This document shows positions 45,651 to 54,619 of a DNA stretch of 64,000 bases, one piece after another; position 1 is the first letter of the stretch; each line of letters opens with the position of its first letter. A program made the translations under genes and the position numbers. The notes under the pieces were generated by a model. That model was not told where the DNA came from. It saw only the letters and a list, made by a program, of their open reading frames with translations, and did not search any database. Origin of the DNA: Rossellomorea aquimaris (GTDB lineage Bacteria; Bacillota; Bacilli; Bacillales; Bacillaceae_B); assembly GCF_020171925.1 (NCBI RefSeq), contig NZ_JAIVAR010000006.1, positions 62,001-126,000 of the forward strand, in the 5' to 3' direction.

Positions 45651-47641
45651 TATGCAGTAGCCTGCTTCTGAAGTTTGTCTTCCCTCTTGATGAAGAATTG
45701 AATGGCGATCAACACGCCAAAAGCGATCAATCCAAAGATATCACTCATACCCTCCGGATAGATCAGCATCAATCCTGCACCGACGGAGAGGAATCTCTCA
45801 ATCACATATAATCTGCGGAACCAGTACCCGATCATTCCAGCACCGATCGCGATCATCCCGGTCACCGCCGTGAAAATCACCCATATTAATTGCGGTATCG
45901 TTGTATCGATCATGAGCAATTCAGGAGACAGGACGAACATATACGGAATGATGAATGCCGCAATTGCCAATTTAGCCGAATTGACCCCAGTCCGTATCGG
46001 TTCCCCCCCTGAGACACCAGCTGCTGCGAATGCAGCAAGAGCAACCGGAGGCGTGATATCTGCAATGATACCGAAATAAAACACAAATAAGTGTGCAGAA
46101 AGCTCAGGCGCACCCAATAGAATGATGGCAGGCGCAGCGATTGTTGACGTGATGACATAGTTCGCAGTCGTCGGTGAACCCATACCAAGTACGATGGATG
46201 CAATCATCGTAAAGAAAAGGGTCAACAGGAGTTTACCTTGAGCGGAATTTGTCAAATCTGCCGCCAGGTCAACCAGTCCATTGGCTAATGTCAGTCCCAA
46301 TCCAGTTTTTGTTACAACACCGACAATGATCCCGGCAGCTGCCGTTGCAACGGCTACGGAAAGAGCGGTTCTGGCACCGTCGACCAATGCATCGACTGCA
46401 TCCTTGAAACCGATTCTTGTATCCTTACGAATCGAACTGATGACGATGGTAGCCACAATCGACCAGAGTGCAGCCCTCATGACACTCATGCCGCTTACGA
46501 GTAATATGATGACGGTTAGGATCGGAAGCAGCAAGTAAATTTTCTTGAAAACTTCTTTCCGGTTCGGCATTTCTTCATCAGAAAGTCCACGGAGTCCCAG
46601 ACGTTTTGCTTCAAAATGCGTCATGATCCATATGCCTGTAAAATACAGGACAGCCGGTATCGCCGCTGCTTTGGCAATATCCCAGTAAGATATCCCCCCG
46701 ATGAATTCAACCATCAGGAAAGCTGCAGCCCCCATGATTGGCGGCATAAGCTGACCACCTGTAGAAGCAGCTGCTTCTACACCGCCCGCAAATTCCTTGC
46801 GATAACCCAGTTTTTTCATCATCGGGATCGTAAAGGAACCTGATGTGACAACGTTCGCAACGGAACTTCCACTAATCGTCCCCTGCAAGGCGCTCGAGAA
46901 GATCGCAACCTTCGCAGGTCCTCCCGTCCTCTTCCCTGCAATGGATACAGCTAAGTCATTGAAGTATTGTCCCACCCCTGTTTTCACAAGGAATGCTCCA
47001 AACAGTAGAAATAAGAAAATGAAAGTTGCCGAAACATACAAAGGTGTTCCGAGTATACCTTCTGACGTAAAGAACATCGTCTTGACGATATCATCGAAAT
47101 CATATCCTCGATGAGCAAGGAATCCCGGCATCTGCCTTCCATAATACATATACAGGAGGAAAGCTGAAGAGATGATGGTAATCGGCAATCCTACAGCACG
47201 CCTTGTCGCTTCCAAGACAAGAAGGATCGCGGCAAGTCCCACATAAAAATCAAGGCTTGTCATAATCCCGACCCTGCTTACGATATCGTCCTGCATGATC
47301 GGCCAGTATGCCCCGACTCCGATTGATATCGCGGCCAGCACGATATCATACCAAGCCAGCTTGTTCAATTTCAGATTCTTTTTCCTGGCTGGGAATAAAA
47401 GAAAGACCAAGGATAATGCAAATCCTAAATGAATGGATAGTAATAATTGCCTAGGGATGAATTGAAAAATGCTAGCTGTTAATTGAAACAATGAAAATGC
47501 CAGAAGACCAAAGAATATAATCCATTTGAACAGACCATGTTCCAGCTTCCTCGTTGAAGATTCAGGGTCGAATTTTTCCAGTAATTCTTGTTGTTGTTCT
47601 GCACTGAGTGATTCAAATTTTTTATCCTTTTCCAACAACAA
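45650..47641 (-). CDS. TRAP transporter fused permease (DctQ-DctM)
   Basis: This 663-residue polytopic permease of the TAXI-TRAP class has a short DctQ-like part fused to a large DctM part (GVGQYFNDLAVSIAGKRTGGPAKVAIFSSALQGTISGSS; GMGSPTTANYVI). It imports a carboxylate by Na+ symport with the periplasmic-type binding protein. Three consecutive TTG codons (47641, 47638, 47635) follow AAAGGAG; the second or third has better spacing. It overlaps the DUF1850 gene by about 20 bases. Confidence 0.93.
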   Translation of the reverse strand: MLLEKDKKFESLSAEQQQELLEKFDPESSTRKLEHGLFKWIIFFGLLAFSLFQLTASIFQFIPRQLLLSIHLGFALSLVFLLFPARKKNLKLNKLAWYDIVLAAISIGVGAYWPIMQDDIVSRVGIMTSLDFYVGLAAILLVLEATRRAVGLPITIISSAFLLYMYYGRQMPGFLAHRGYDFDDIVKTMFFTSEGILGTPLYVSATFIFLFLLFGAFLVKTGVGQYFNDLAVSIAGKRTGGPAKVAIFSSALQGTISGSSVANVVTSGSFTIPMMKKLGYRKEFAGGVEAAASTGGQLMPPIMGAAAFLMVEFIGGISYWDIAKAAAIPAVLYFTGIWIMTHFEAKRLGLRGLSDEEMPNRKEVFKKIYLLLPILTVIILLVSGMSVMRAALWSIVATIVISSIRKDTRIGFKDAVDALVDGARTALSVAVATAAAGIIVGVVTKTGLGLTLANGLVDLAADLTNSAQGKLLLTLFFTMIASIVLGMGSPTTANYVITSTIAAPAIILLGAPELSAHLFVFYFGIIADITPPVALAAFAAAGVSGGEPIRTGVNSAKLAIAAFIIPYMFVLSPELLMIDTTIPQLIWVIFTAVTGMIAIGAGMIGYWFRRLYVIERFLSVGAGLMLIYPEGMSDIFGLIAFGVLIAIQFFIKREDKLQKQATA

Positions 47642-48143
47642 CCACTCCTTTCCATTTGCTGAATAGTGATACTTTCTTAAACTGAAGTCTTACGATAGAC
47701 CCTTTTGTAAAGTAATCCTTTAACGGGTACGTTTCGCCGCGAAAAACAAGGCGGTGGTTGGCGACCACTTGCCCAATCCGGATATCGATAAATGGGAACC
47801 TCCTGTCCATATTCGTAATGAGGTACCTCCCATCCGATGTCCTTTGGAATACTTCCTCGCCTTCAGCATCTGAAGGCATGCCGATTGCGGTATCCTCGTA
47901 AAGCAACTTTGTTTGTTGAATTTCATCAGAAGATGTCAAGCGATAGAACTCCTCCACCTCGGACAGATGGATGGAATGTGTATATCGGATCGAGAAGGTT
48001 TCATCCTCCCCAATCGGGATGTAAGCAGGTTCCCCGTCCTCATCCAGTGGTTCTATCACGAGGAACGAATGCAGGGGAATGAAAGTGATCGATGAGAGAA
48101 TAAGAAGAAGGAGGAGAAATCCCATTGCCAGTCTCTTTATCAT
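47622..48143 (-). CDS. DUF1850 protein of a TRAP operon
   Basis: The 173-residue product has an N-terminal membrane helix (MGFLLLLLILSSITFIPL) and the DUF1850 core with IRYTHSIHLSEVEEFYRL. DUF1850 genes are regularly found between TAXI binding proteins and fused TRAP permeases, as here. The role is unknown, perhaps assembly. AAAGGGGGC precedes the ATG. Confidence 0.85.
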   Translation of the reverse strand: MIKRLAMGFLLLLLILSSITFIPLHSFLVIEPLDEDGEPAYIPIGEDETFSIRYTHSIHLSEVEEFYRLTSSDEIQQTKLLYEDTAIGMPSDAEGEEVFQRTSDGRYLITNMDRRFPFIDIRIGQVVANHRLVFRGETYPLKDYFTKGSIVRLQFKKVSLFSKWKGVVVVGKG

Positions 48144-48179
48144 AAAGAGCCCCCTTTTTCATGAATTCAAAACAAAAGA

Positions 48180-48206
48180 ATAGACCGTGATAAGCGGCCT
48201 ATCCTT
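48180..48206 (-). terminator. Intercistronic hairpin in the TRAP operon
   Basis: Minus-strand ATAGGCCG/CGGTCTAT followed by TTCTTTTG, between the binding protein gene and the DUF1850 gene. A partial terminator here would give excess binding protein over permease. Confidence 0.6.
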
Positions 48207-48224
48207 TGTTCTTGCCGGGGTGTA

Positions 48225-49211
48225 TTATTCTGCTGAAATTCCTTTTTCATCAAAGTATTTCTTTGCTCCCGGATGCAATTCGATCCCCATGCCCTTCAAG
48301 CCGTTTTCGGCTTTGATCAATTTACCTTTGGCATGAGTGATTTGATCTGTGTTTTCGAAGATGGCTTTCGTTACATCGTAAATGACATCTTCCGAGATAT
48401 CTGCACTTGTCACTAACATCGCACGGACCGCTACAGTCGTAACAGCCTCATCCACTTTGCTGTAAGTGCCGGCAGGGATTTCATCCTCTGCATAGTAAGG
48501 ATACTTCTCGATAAGTTCTGCGATCTTAGCGGAGTCAACAGGGACGATGCTGATATCCTCAGTGGCAGCTAAACCTTCTACCGCACCTGTAGGTGTACCT
48601 GATGTGATGAATGCAGCGTCGATCGTTCCATCCTGGATTCCTGTAGTGGAATCATCGAATGATAGATTGCGAGCTTCTAAGTCTTCAAGTTTCATACCAT
48701 GGATCTCAAGGATCTGCTCAGCATTCAGCAATGTACCTGAACCAGCTTCACCAACTGAGACAACTTTCCCTTTCAAATCTTCAACCGATTTGATCCCTGA
48801 ATCCTTCGTCGTTACGATTTGAATCGTTTCAGGATATAAAGTAGCGATTCCACGTGCATTCTCTACTTTGTTATCGGAAAACATCTGAGAGCCCTCGGAT
48901 GCATATGAAGCTATATCTGTTTGTGTGAATGCAATTTCTGTTTTTCCATCTTTGATGGCAGCCATATTTTCGGCTGAAGCACCTGAAGTTGAAGCCGATG
49001 CTTTGATACCGGTTTCATCTTCAATGATCTTTGCGAACGTTCCTCCAAGCGGATAGTATGTACCGCCCGTTCCACCTGTAGCGATTCCGATGAAGTCAAC
49101 TTTCTCATCGCCATCGGAGCTTCCACCACCTGCTCCGCCTCCACATGCTGCCAGTACGGCAGATAGGATGAGAAGAAGTGCAGTGCTTAAGAATAAACCG
49201 CGTTTTTTCAT
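48225..49211 (-). CDS. TAXI-family TRAP transporter solute-binding lipoprotein
   Basis: The 328-residue lipoprotein has lipobox LAAC (about Cys 23) and a Gly/Ser linker. TAXI motifs follow: GIATGGTGGTYYPLGG, the A-E-AFTQTD region, and VSVGEAGSGTLLNAE. It delivers a dicarboxylate or amino acid such as glutamate to the permease. It is first in the operon, behind GGGGGATTAG and a good promoter. The ligand cannot be read from sequence. Confidence 0.93.
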   Translation of the reverse strand: MKKRGLFLSTALLLILSAVLAACGGGAGGGSSDGDEKVDFIGIATGGTGGTYYPLGGTFAKIIEDETGIKASASTSGASAENMAAIKDGKTEIAFTQTDIASYASEGSQMFSDNKVENARGIATLYPETIQIVTTKDSGIKSVEDLKGKVVSVGEAGSGTLLNAEQILEIHGMKLEDLEARNLSFDDSTTGIQDGTIDAAFITSGTPTGAVEGLAATEDISIVPVDSAKIAELIEKYPYYAEDEIPAGTYSKVDEAVTTVAVRAMLVTSADISEDVIYDVTKAIFENTDQITHAKGKLIKAENGLKGMGIELHPGAKKYFDEKGISAE

Positions 49212-49252
49212 AGTCTAATCCCCCTATTAAATTTTCTACTTTCCCGTAATCA

Positions 49253-49283
49253 ATTGTATCACAAACTGTAATATTCTTGTCAA
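49253..49283 (-). promoter_or_regulatory. Promoter of the TRAP operon
   Basis: Minus-strand TTGACA (49278-49283) and a TGTGATACAAT extended -10 region, 17-19 bases apart, about 40 bases before the binding protein gene. Confidence 0.7.
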
Positions 49284-49524
49284 ACAGGATACATAATCTT
49301 ATCATTTCTTTTATAAAAATTACGTTTTTTACTACACGATGAACACCACCAAGTGCCTCCACTCCGTCTTATACTCGCTCCCACATTGAAATGGGATTGT
49401 ATGCAAAATGTATAAAGCGATTTCATTTCGGCCCATTTCAGCCTTCTCATGAAGATGAATGTCCACATCAAAAAGACTGAAGAATCGGTTGCTCCCTTCA
49501 GTCTCCCTGTTATATATCAGCGTA
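49284..49524. other. Intergenic remainder
   Basis: Apart from the TRAP promoter and the terminator at 49470-49505, I see no gene or motif here. Confidence 0.5.
49470..49505 (-). terminator. Terminator of the PgpA-family gene
   Basis: Minus-strand AGACTGAAG/CTTCAGTCT with a 13-base loop and TTTTT. Confidence 0.85.
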
Positions 49525-50079
49525 TTATCCGATTAATTCCTCATCTTCAAATTTCTTTTTATCTTCACTAGAAATATTCTCCTCCTTGTCCCTTAAACGA
49601 TGGGCAATCCTTGAGGAAGCATTTGCAGCGATACTGGCAACGATATCGTCAAGGAAGGTATGTACCCCCTTCCCTCTTTTCGTGTCCAGGTCATGGATGA
49701 TGCCAATTTTATTCTTATCCAAGTGTCCGAAGGTCGTGACAGCTATACTGCCATAACCTAGAGCGGCACCAAGTGCGATCGTCTCATCGACCCCGAACAG
49801 GCCTTCATCCGTCTCAACGATTGATTGAAGAGGTTCCGAAAGCATTTTTTTCTCGGCAAGCTGATCAAGCTCGACTCCCACTAAAATGGCGTGCTGAATT
49901 TCCCTTTTCAATAAGACCTTCTTCACGCTATCGATGCAGTCTTCCATTTTCAGTTCACGATGATATGGAAACTGCATCTCAAATACGATTTCCGCGATGG
50001 CCTCGATCGATACGCCCCTTTCTGTCAGTTTATTGATGGCAGCTTTGGTGACTTCTTTTGAATGAATCGGCTTTTGCAT
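49525..50079 (-). CDS. Phosphatidylglycerophosphatase A family protein (YutG-like)
   Basis: This 184-residue protein has the PgpA-domain core GVDETIALGAALGYGSIAVTTFGHLDKNKIG and TFLDDIVASIAANASSRIAHR, but a hydrophilic N-terminal half and no clear membrane helices. It resembles B. subtilis YutG. It might dephosphorylate a phospholipid or other phosphate ester; activity is unproven in Bacillus. It is monocistronic. Confidence 0.85.
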   Translation of the reverse strand: MQKPIHSKEVTKAAINKLTERGVSIEAIAEIVFEMQFPYHRELKMEDCIDSVKKVLLKREIQHAILVGVELDQLAEKKMLSEPLQSIVETDEGLFGVDETIALGAALGYGSIAVTTFGHLDKNKIGIIHDLDTKRGKGVHTFLDDIVASIAANASSRIAHRLRDKEENISSEDKKKFEDEELIG

Positions 50080-50225
50080 GGTAGGTCCCCTTCCTTCATT
50101 AACGTCTACACTAAAATTATAACACTTTTTAGAATATTCCCGCCTTACTTTGCATAAGGGATTTGACGCTCAAATATGATACAATCTTTTTGTAAACGTT
50201 ACCGAAAGAAATCGGAGGGGTTCGT

Positions 50226-50951
50226 ATGACAGTGAATAGAGGCACGATAAATGAAATAAACCTCTACAGTAAAGAATTGGATGAGGAGATGAAGATGTTG
50301 GTATATCTGCCTGCCTCGTTTTCTCCTCTATATAAATATTCATTATTGATCGCACAAGACGGGAAAGATTATTTCCAACTGGGGAGAATCCCCCGCCTCG
50401 CAGATGAATTATTGGATAATAAAGAGATTGAGAATATGATCATTGTGGGGGTTCCTTATAAAGACGTTCAAGACAGAAGGCGAAAATACCATCCTGATGG
50501 GGAACAAAATGGAGCGTATATCCGTTTTCTCGCCCATGAACTGGTCCCATACCTGGACGAGACATACCCAACCTATCACATGGGAATGGGTAGAGCGCTC
50601 ATCGGGGACTCATTGGGTGCGACCGTATCACTGATGACTGCACTTAAATATCCCAATACGTTTGGAAAAGTGATTCTGCAATCTCCCCTCGTGGATGATA
50701 AAGTACTGGGCGAAGCTGAACGTTTCCAGGAGCCTCATCTTTTGAATATCTATCATGTAATCGGCAATGAAGAAACCGAAGTGAAGACGACCGACGGAAG
50801 TGTGAAGGATTTTCTGGCACCGAACCGCAAGCTTCATGAAGTATTCACGGAAAAGAACTACTCTGCTTTCTATGAAGAGTTCGATGGTGATCACACATGG
50901 AAGTATTGGCAGCCTGATTTGAAAAGAGCATTGAAAATGATGTTTGGTTAA
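50226..50951 (+). CDS. yjcH: Putative esterase, alpha/beta hydrolase (YjcH-like)
   Basis: The 241-residue esterase-D-type hydrolase has the nucleophile elbow GDSLGA, an Asp in LVDDKVLG or the following loop, and the His in DGDHTWKYW. GGAGGGG precedes the ATG, and an extended -10 TGATACAAT lies at 50177-50185. It is next to the yjcG and yjcF homologues, as in B. subtilis. The substrate is unknown. Confidence 0.85.
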   Translation: MTVNRGTINEINLYSKELDEEMKMLVYLPASFSPLYKYSLLIAQDGKDYFQLGRIPRLADELLDNKEIENMIIVGVPYKDVQDRRRKYHPDGEQNGAYIRFLAHELVPYLDETYPTYHMGMGRALIGDSLGATVSLMTALKYPNTFGKVILQSPLVDDKVLGEAERFQEPHLLNIYHVIGNEETEVKTTDGSVKDFLAPNRKLHEVFTEKNYSAFYEEFDGDHTWKYWQPDLKRALKMMFG

Positions 50952-50979
50952 GCGGGTATCCACCCTGACCGCGAATAGA

Positions 50980-51025
50980 TCCTCGCGGCGTATGTTCAGA
51001 GACCATACGCCGCAGGATTTTTTTT
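50980..51025 (+). terminator. Terminator of yjcH
   Basis: TCCT-GCGGCGTA/TACGCCGC-AGGA hairpin followed by eight T. Confidence 0.93.
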
Positions 51026-51166
51026 CATCTTAATCTGGAGAATCATGAGTGGTAAAATTGAATGCACTCCCTTCCGTTCGCCCTATATTAAATTTTTGAA
51101 AAATTTGCTATACTATAATAAAAGATTTCAAAGTTGAAGTATCCATACAGAGGAGGATTGAAGAAA

Positions 51167-51682
51167 ATGAATTACGGTGTTGTCATTTTCCCATCAAAAA
51201 AGCTTCAAGATTTAGCAAACTCATATCGAAAACGGTATGATCCCCATTATGCTTTGATTCCACCACATTTGACATTAAAAAATGTGTTCTCGGCTGATGA
51301 TGAACAGATTAAAGAAATTGCGGATAAGCTAAGGACAATTGCAAACAAATACGACCCTTTTACGTTGAAAGCATATAAAGTCAGTTCGTTCCAGCCTGTC
51401 AACAATGTCATCTACTTCAAGGTTGAGCCCAATGCTGAACTGGAAGGCCTTCATAACGAAATGCATAAAAGCGATGCGTTGAATGACGAACCGGAATTTG
51501 CCTTTGTCCCGCATATTACGATTGCACAAAAACTTTCAAATGATGAGCACTCTGATATTTATGGTTCACTGAGCATGTTGGGAGTCGATCATGAAGAAAC
51601 AGTTGACCGCTTCCATCTATTGTATCAACTTGAGAATGGATCCTGGACTGTTTATGAAACATTCCGGTTAGGAAAGGAATAG
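51167..51682 (+). CDS. yjcG: 2H phosphoesterase family protein YjcG
   Basis: The start at 51167 follows AGGAGG and gives 171 residues, the length of B. subtilis YjcG. The two HxT-type motifs of 2H phosphoesterases are PPHLTL and VPHITI, and the C-terminal [20 protein letters not shown] is diagnostic of YjcG. It is a putative RNA 2'-3' cyclic phosphodiesterase/ligase. It is followed 6 bases later by yjcF. Confidence 0.95.
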   Translation: MNYGVVIFPSKKLQDLANSYRKRYDPHYALIPPHLTLKNVFSADDEQIKEIADKLRTIANKYDPFTLKAYKVSSFQPVNNVIYFKVEPNAELEGLHNEMHKSDALNDEPEFAFVPHITIAQKLSNDEHSDIYGSLSMLGVDHEETVDRFHLLYQLENGSWTVYETFRLGKE

Positions 51683-51688
51683 TTGAAT

Positions 51689-52120
51689 TTGAAAGTAGAA
51701 GTGGCAGTATCGGAATCACAGGTAAGTGACGTATTCGAAATCAGGAAAAACGTGTTCGTTCATGAACAAAACGTCCCGCTAGAAGAAGAAATCGATCGAT
51801 TTGAAGATGAATCGACGCACTTCGTCTTGTATGATGGAGACTCCCCTAAAGGGGCTGGCCGATTCCGGCTGGTGAATGGAACCGGGAAGATCGAAAGAAT
51901 CTGTGTGCTGAGGGATATGCGCGGTAAAGGTGCCGGGAGAGAAATCATGAAAGCCATCGAGCAGTACGCAAAAACGCAATCCATCTCGACCCTCAAGCTA
52001 AATGCTCAAACCTATGCCATCCCCTTTTACGAAGGACTGGGATATGTCGTGGTTTCTGAAGAATTCATGGACGCCGGAATCCCTCATAAGACGATGGTCA
52101 AAACAATTCCACAAACATAA
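51689..52120 (+). CDS. yjcF: GNAT-family N-acetyltransferase YjcF
   Basis: The 143-residue acetyltransferase has the acetyl-CoA loop ICVLRDMRGKGAGREIM and the C-terminal FYEGLGYVVVSEEFMDAGIPHKTM shared with YjcF/ElaA-like proteins. I choose the TTG at 51689, which matches the N-terminus of B. subtilis YjcF; a TTG at 51683 is closer to AAAGGA. It is coupled to yjcG. The substrate is unknown. Confidence 0.88.
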   Translation: MKVEVAVSESQVSDVFEIRKNVFVHEQNVPLEEEIDRFEDESTHFVLYDGDSPKGAGRFRLVNGTGKIERICVLRDMRGKGAGREIMKAIEQYAKTQSISTLKLNAQTYAIPFYEGLGYVVVSEEFMDAGIPHKTMVKTIPQT

Positions 52121-52156
52121 CCAAAAGAGGCTGGGACAAAAGTGTTTCAGACATAG

Positions 52157-52206
52157 TAAAACCCGAACTAATTTGTCTGTTAATGGGCAAATCAGTTCGG
52201 GTTTTT
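52157..52206 (+). terminator. Terminator of yjcG-yjcF inside the element
   Basis: AAAACCCGAACT-ATTTG/CAAAT-AGTTCGGGTTTTT hairpin, 40 bases after the yjcF stop. Confidence 0.85.
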
Positions 52207-52245
52207 AACTATTTGCATAACTTTACGATTAGATTTTAAATCTAT

Positions 52246-52378
52246 CTGGCGGCTGATTGGAGTGCAAAACGAAGACTCCTGCGGGAAAAGCGAGTTAGGT
52301 GAGACGTGTCCAGCTCCAGCGGCTAGAGGCTCACCTACCGCCCGCGGAAAGCGAAGTCTTGCACGGAAATCATTAGCG
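52246..52378. repeat. GC-rich dispersed repeat nested in the MITE-like element
   Basis: The left part GGCGGCTGATTGGAGTGCAA and the right part CCCGCGGAAAGCGAAGTCTT followed by GCACGGAAATCA are the arms of a repeat common in Bacillaceae. In the centre TAGGTGAG/CTCACCTA form a stem around CCAGCTCCAGCGGCTAGAGG, which resembles the arm of the other repeat family at 22081-22346. Confidence 0.7.
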
Positions 52379-52533
52379 GCATTAAAAACTGGAACTGATC
52401 TTGTTCGTCTTTATTTGTAGAGCTCTTAGTTATGTCCCAACCTCTTTTATTTTTAACAGGAGAATCCCATTCACCGTAGTATAAACAATCGTCAAATCGA
52501 CGATAATGAATGAGTGTATGGGAGGGGAATCCT

Positions 52534-53208
52534 ATGGAAATTATGTCAATAGCCGTGGAACTTGTCGTTGGCTATTTTGCATTACTGATCTTAACCAAAA
52601 TACTGGGAAAAACACAAATAACCCAAATATCAGCGTTTGATTTCATTTCCGCATTGATATTGGGGGAATTGGTGGGTAATTCCTTGTACGATAAAGACAT
52701 CAGCGTCTGGTCCATCCTTGCGGCCATCTCAATCTGGGGATTTTTAATATTCTCGACAGAGTTCTTCACTCAGAAGTCGAGGCGATTCCGCCATATCATG
52801 GAAGGGACCCCTGCAATCATTATCAATAAAGGTAAAATAGATTTTCAACAATTAAAAAAGAACCACCTGGATTTAAATCAACTTCAGCATCTTCTCAGGG
52901 CTAAGGATATTTTCTCGGTAGGAGAGTGTGAGTATGCCTTGCTCGAGTCCAATGGGACATTAAGTGTCATTAAAAAATCGATATATGAGAACGTACAGAG
53001 AGCGGACTTGAACATCGCGCCTACTCGTGTCAGCCTCCCACTGTCACTGATTGTGGATGGCGAAATCGTATATGATAACTTAAAGATCGTCCACAAGCAG
53101 GAAGATTGGCTCGTGAGCGAAATTAAGAAACATGGCTTTCAATCATCAAAGGACGTGCTCTACGCCGAATGGAAAGAGGACGAACCCCTTTTAGTACAGG
53201 GTTATTAG
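52534..53208 (+). CDS. DUF421 membrane protein (YetF-like)
   Basis: The start at 52534 follows GGGAGGGGAATCCT; an ATG at 52510 lies upstream of that site. The 224-residue protein has three N-terminal helices and two cytosolic DUF421 repeats (FRHIMEGTPAIIINKGKID; VSLPLSLIVDGEIVYDNL). YetF-type proteins occur in spore-germination operons and elsewhere. This is one of two in the window. Its stop touches that of the convergent MBL gene. Confidence 0.9.
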   Translation: MEIMSIAVELVVGYFALLILTKILGKTQITQISAFDFISALILGELVGNSLYDKDISVWSILAAISIWGFLIFSTEFFTQKSRRFRHIMEGTPAIIINKGKIDFQQLKKNHLDLNQLQHLLRAKDIFSVGECEYALLESNGTLSVIKKSIYENVQRADLNIAPTRVSLPLSLIVDGEIVYDNLKIVHKQEDWLVSEIKKHGFQSSKDVLYAEWKEDEPLLVQGY

Positions 53209-54105
53209 TTAACGTGCAGCGACTCTCGGTTCATTCTCATGAATGAAGAACCTTATCCGTTCCTGGCGCTCCAGGCTTGTAAGATAGGCCGTTACAGATG
53301 TACGGAACAACAACCATTGTCCGAGGGTCTTAACCTTTATGTTATGTAAATTCAGAAGTTTCCTGGTCAGGTTCTCAATCGTTTCGCCAATGTCCTTTTC
53401 CTCAATCAGGTGGAATAGTTCCGAACGAAGATCATAATGAACTTCTTGGTTCTGCCTGATGATTTCCGTAAGGTCATTTTCAAACGGACCATGACCTGGT
53501 ATCGCTCCTTTGCATTCAATGTGAAGGAGCTTTTCTAACGAGTCAAGGGTTTCGTCCGCGTCGATGATGAACGGGATCACATGCTTCTTGAGGGTTTCCC
53601 TTCCGAAGAATCCATCGGCGGCATATAAAATCCCTTCGATAAGGATGCCGGCCTGCGCATATGAATGCCCCTTCAAGTCGATGACATCGATCGCAAATGG
53701 ACCGATTGCCGTCTTCCCCGTAAAAAGGAGATGGTCGACCACTACAGGAGGACCTTCAAGGAACTTATTTCTCAGTTCCGCCAAGGGATTCGCACCATTG
53801 AATAAATAAACGGGTTCAATGATGGGGTGACGCATGATCGAAGCTTCGAATGGAGGAGCATAGAGCGGGACCCCCGTCATCTCTTTCAGATATTGCGCCC
53901 CACCGAAATGATCCGAATGGGCATGGGTGATGATTGCATAATCAAGTGGGAGTGATTGTCCGTCGAGCACCTTCAAGACCTTCCTGATTGCTGATTCATC
54001 AAGTCCCGTGTCGATGAGGAGGCCCTTCCCCTCTTTTAAACAATATCCGATATTCACGGCACCAGTAAAAGCAAAACAATGATCTGAAAATTGTTTGAAA
54101 TCCAA
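53209..54105 (-). CDS. MBL-fold metallo-hydrolase
   Basis: The TTG start at 54105 follows AAGGGATGG (298 aa). The metal site is HAHSDH, with GHSYAQAG, YAADGFFG and PGHGP providing later ligands. The C-terminal 80 residues form a helical extension, as in several Bacillus MBL hydrolases of the YtnP or RNase J-unrelated kind. The substrate is unknown; no lactonase-specific signature is evident. Confidence 0.88.
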   Translation of the reverse strand: MDFKQFSDHCFAFTGAVNIGYCLKEGKGLLIDTGLDESAIRKVLKVLDGQSLPLDYAIITHAHSDHFGGAQYLKEMTGVPLYAPPFEASIMRHPIIEPVYLFNGANPLAELRNKFLEGPPVVVDHLLFTGKTAIGPFAIDVIDLKGHSYAQAGILIEGILYAADGFFGRETLKKHVIPFIIDADETLDSLEKLLHIECKGAIPGHGPFENDLTEIIRQNQEVHYDLRSELFHLIEEKDIGETIENLTRKLLNLHNIKVKTLGQWLLFRTSVTAYLTSLERQERIRFFIHENEPRVAAR

Positions 54106-54177
54106 TGTAATCCATCCCTTCTGCTATAACAGAAAAGCCAGTCCCCATTGCATGAAGACTTACCTCTACTTTGTCAT

Positions 54178-54459
54178 CTATACATATTCGTTGAAGTAGG
54201 TGCCTTTTCCTGTTACTTTTGCAATTAACTCGGATGGGATCAATGCACGTTGCTTTCTTTCTCTATTCAGTAACCGGTGACTACCAGAATGTAGGGCATC
54301 ACTCGAAGTTGTCTGTTCATGATCGGTTTGTCCCGATTTATTTTTCAATGCTTTGATGGGCTGAACGGGCATGAACCGGAAAGGAGTCTGGTTCACCTTC
54401 ATTTCCCTTTCTTGATACTGTTTGTATTGATGGTGTGGAATTGGAGCGATATATCCCAT
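54178..54459 (-). CDS. Hypothetical protein (93 aa), Tyr/Gln/Pro-rich N-terminus
   Basis: AGGAGG lies 8 bases before the ATG at 54459. The N-terminus MGYIAPIPHHQYKQYQERE and the C-terminal KVTGKGTYFNEYV are of a kind seen in small Bacillus sporulation-region proteins, but I cannot name the family. It lies between an MBL hydrolase and spoVIF. Confidence 0.7.
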   Translation of the reverse strand: MGYIAPIPHHQYKQYQEREMKVNQTPFRFMPVQPIKALKNKSGQTDHEQTTSSDALHSGSHRLLNRERKQRALIPSELIAKVTGKGTYFNEYV

Positions 54460-54619
54460 GAATATGACCTCCTTCCTACTTTTTACCCTTGATCAAGGCA
54501 GGGATAAACCACCGTTAATCAAGATCAAGCATCGCTTCTTTCAGCAGAATAATAAAAAAGAGAATTAACATAAAGTACGCGTAGGAGAGCTCCTTTATGT
54601 CCATCCTCTTTAAAGAAAA

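Larger units (their letters stand above)
52123..52448. mobile_element. MITE-like element with 16-bp terminal inverted repeats
   Basis: The ends are AAAAGAGGCTGGGACA and the complement of TGTCCCAACCTCTTTT, 15 of 16 matching. The 326-bp element has no ORF. It encloses a terminator hairpin on the left and a GC-rich repeat in its centre. GAGGCTGGGACA ends are frequent in Bacillaceae intergenic regions. It lies directly behind yjcF. Confidence 0.7.
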
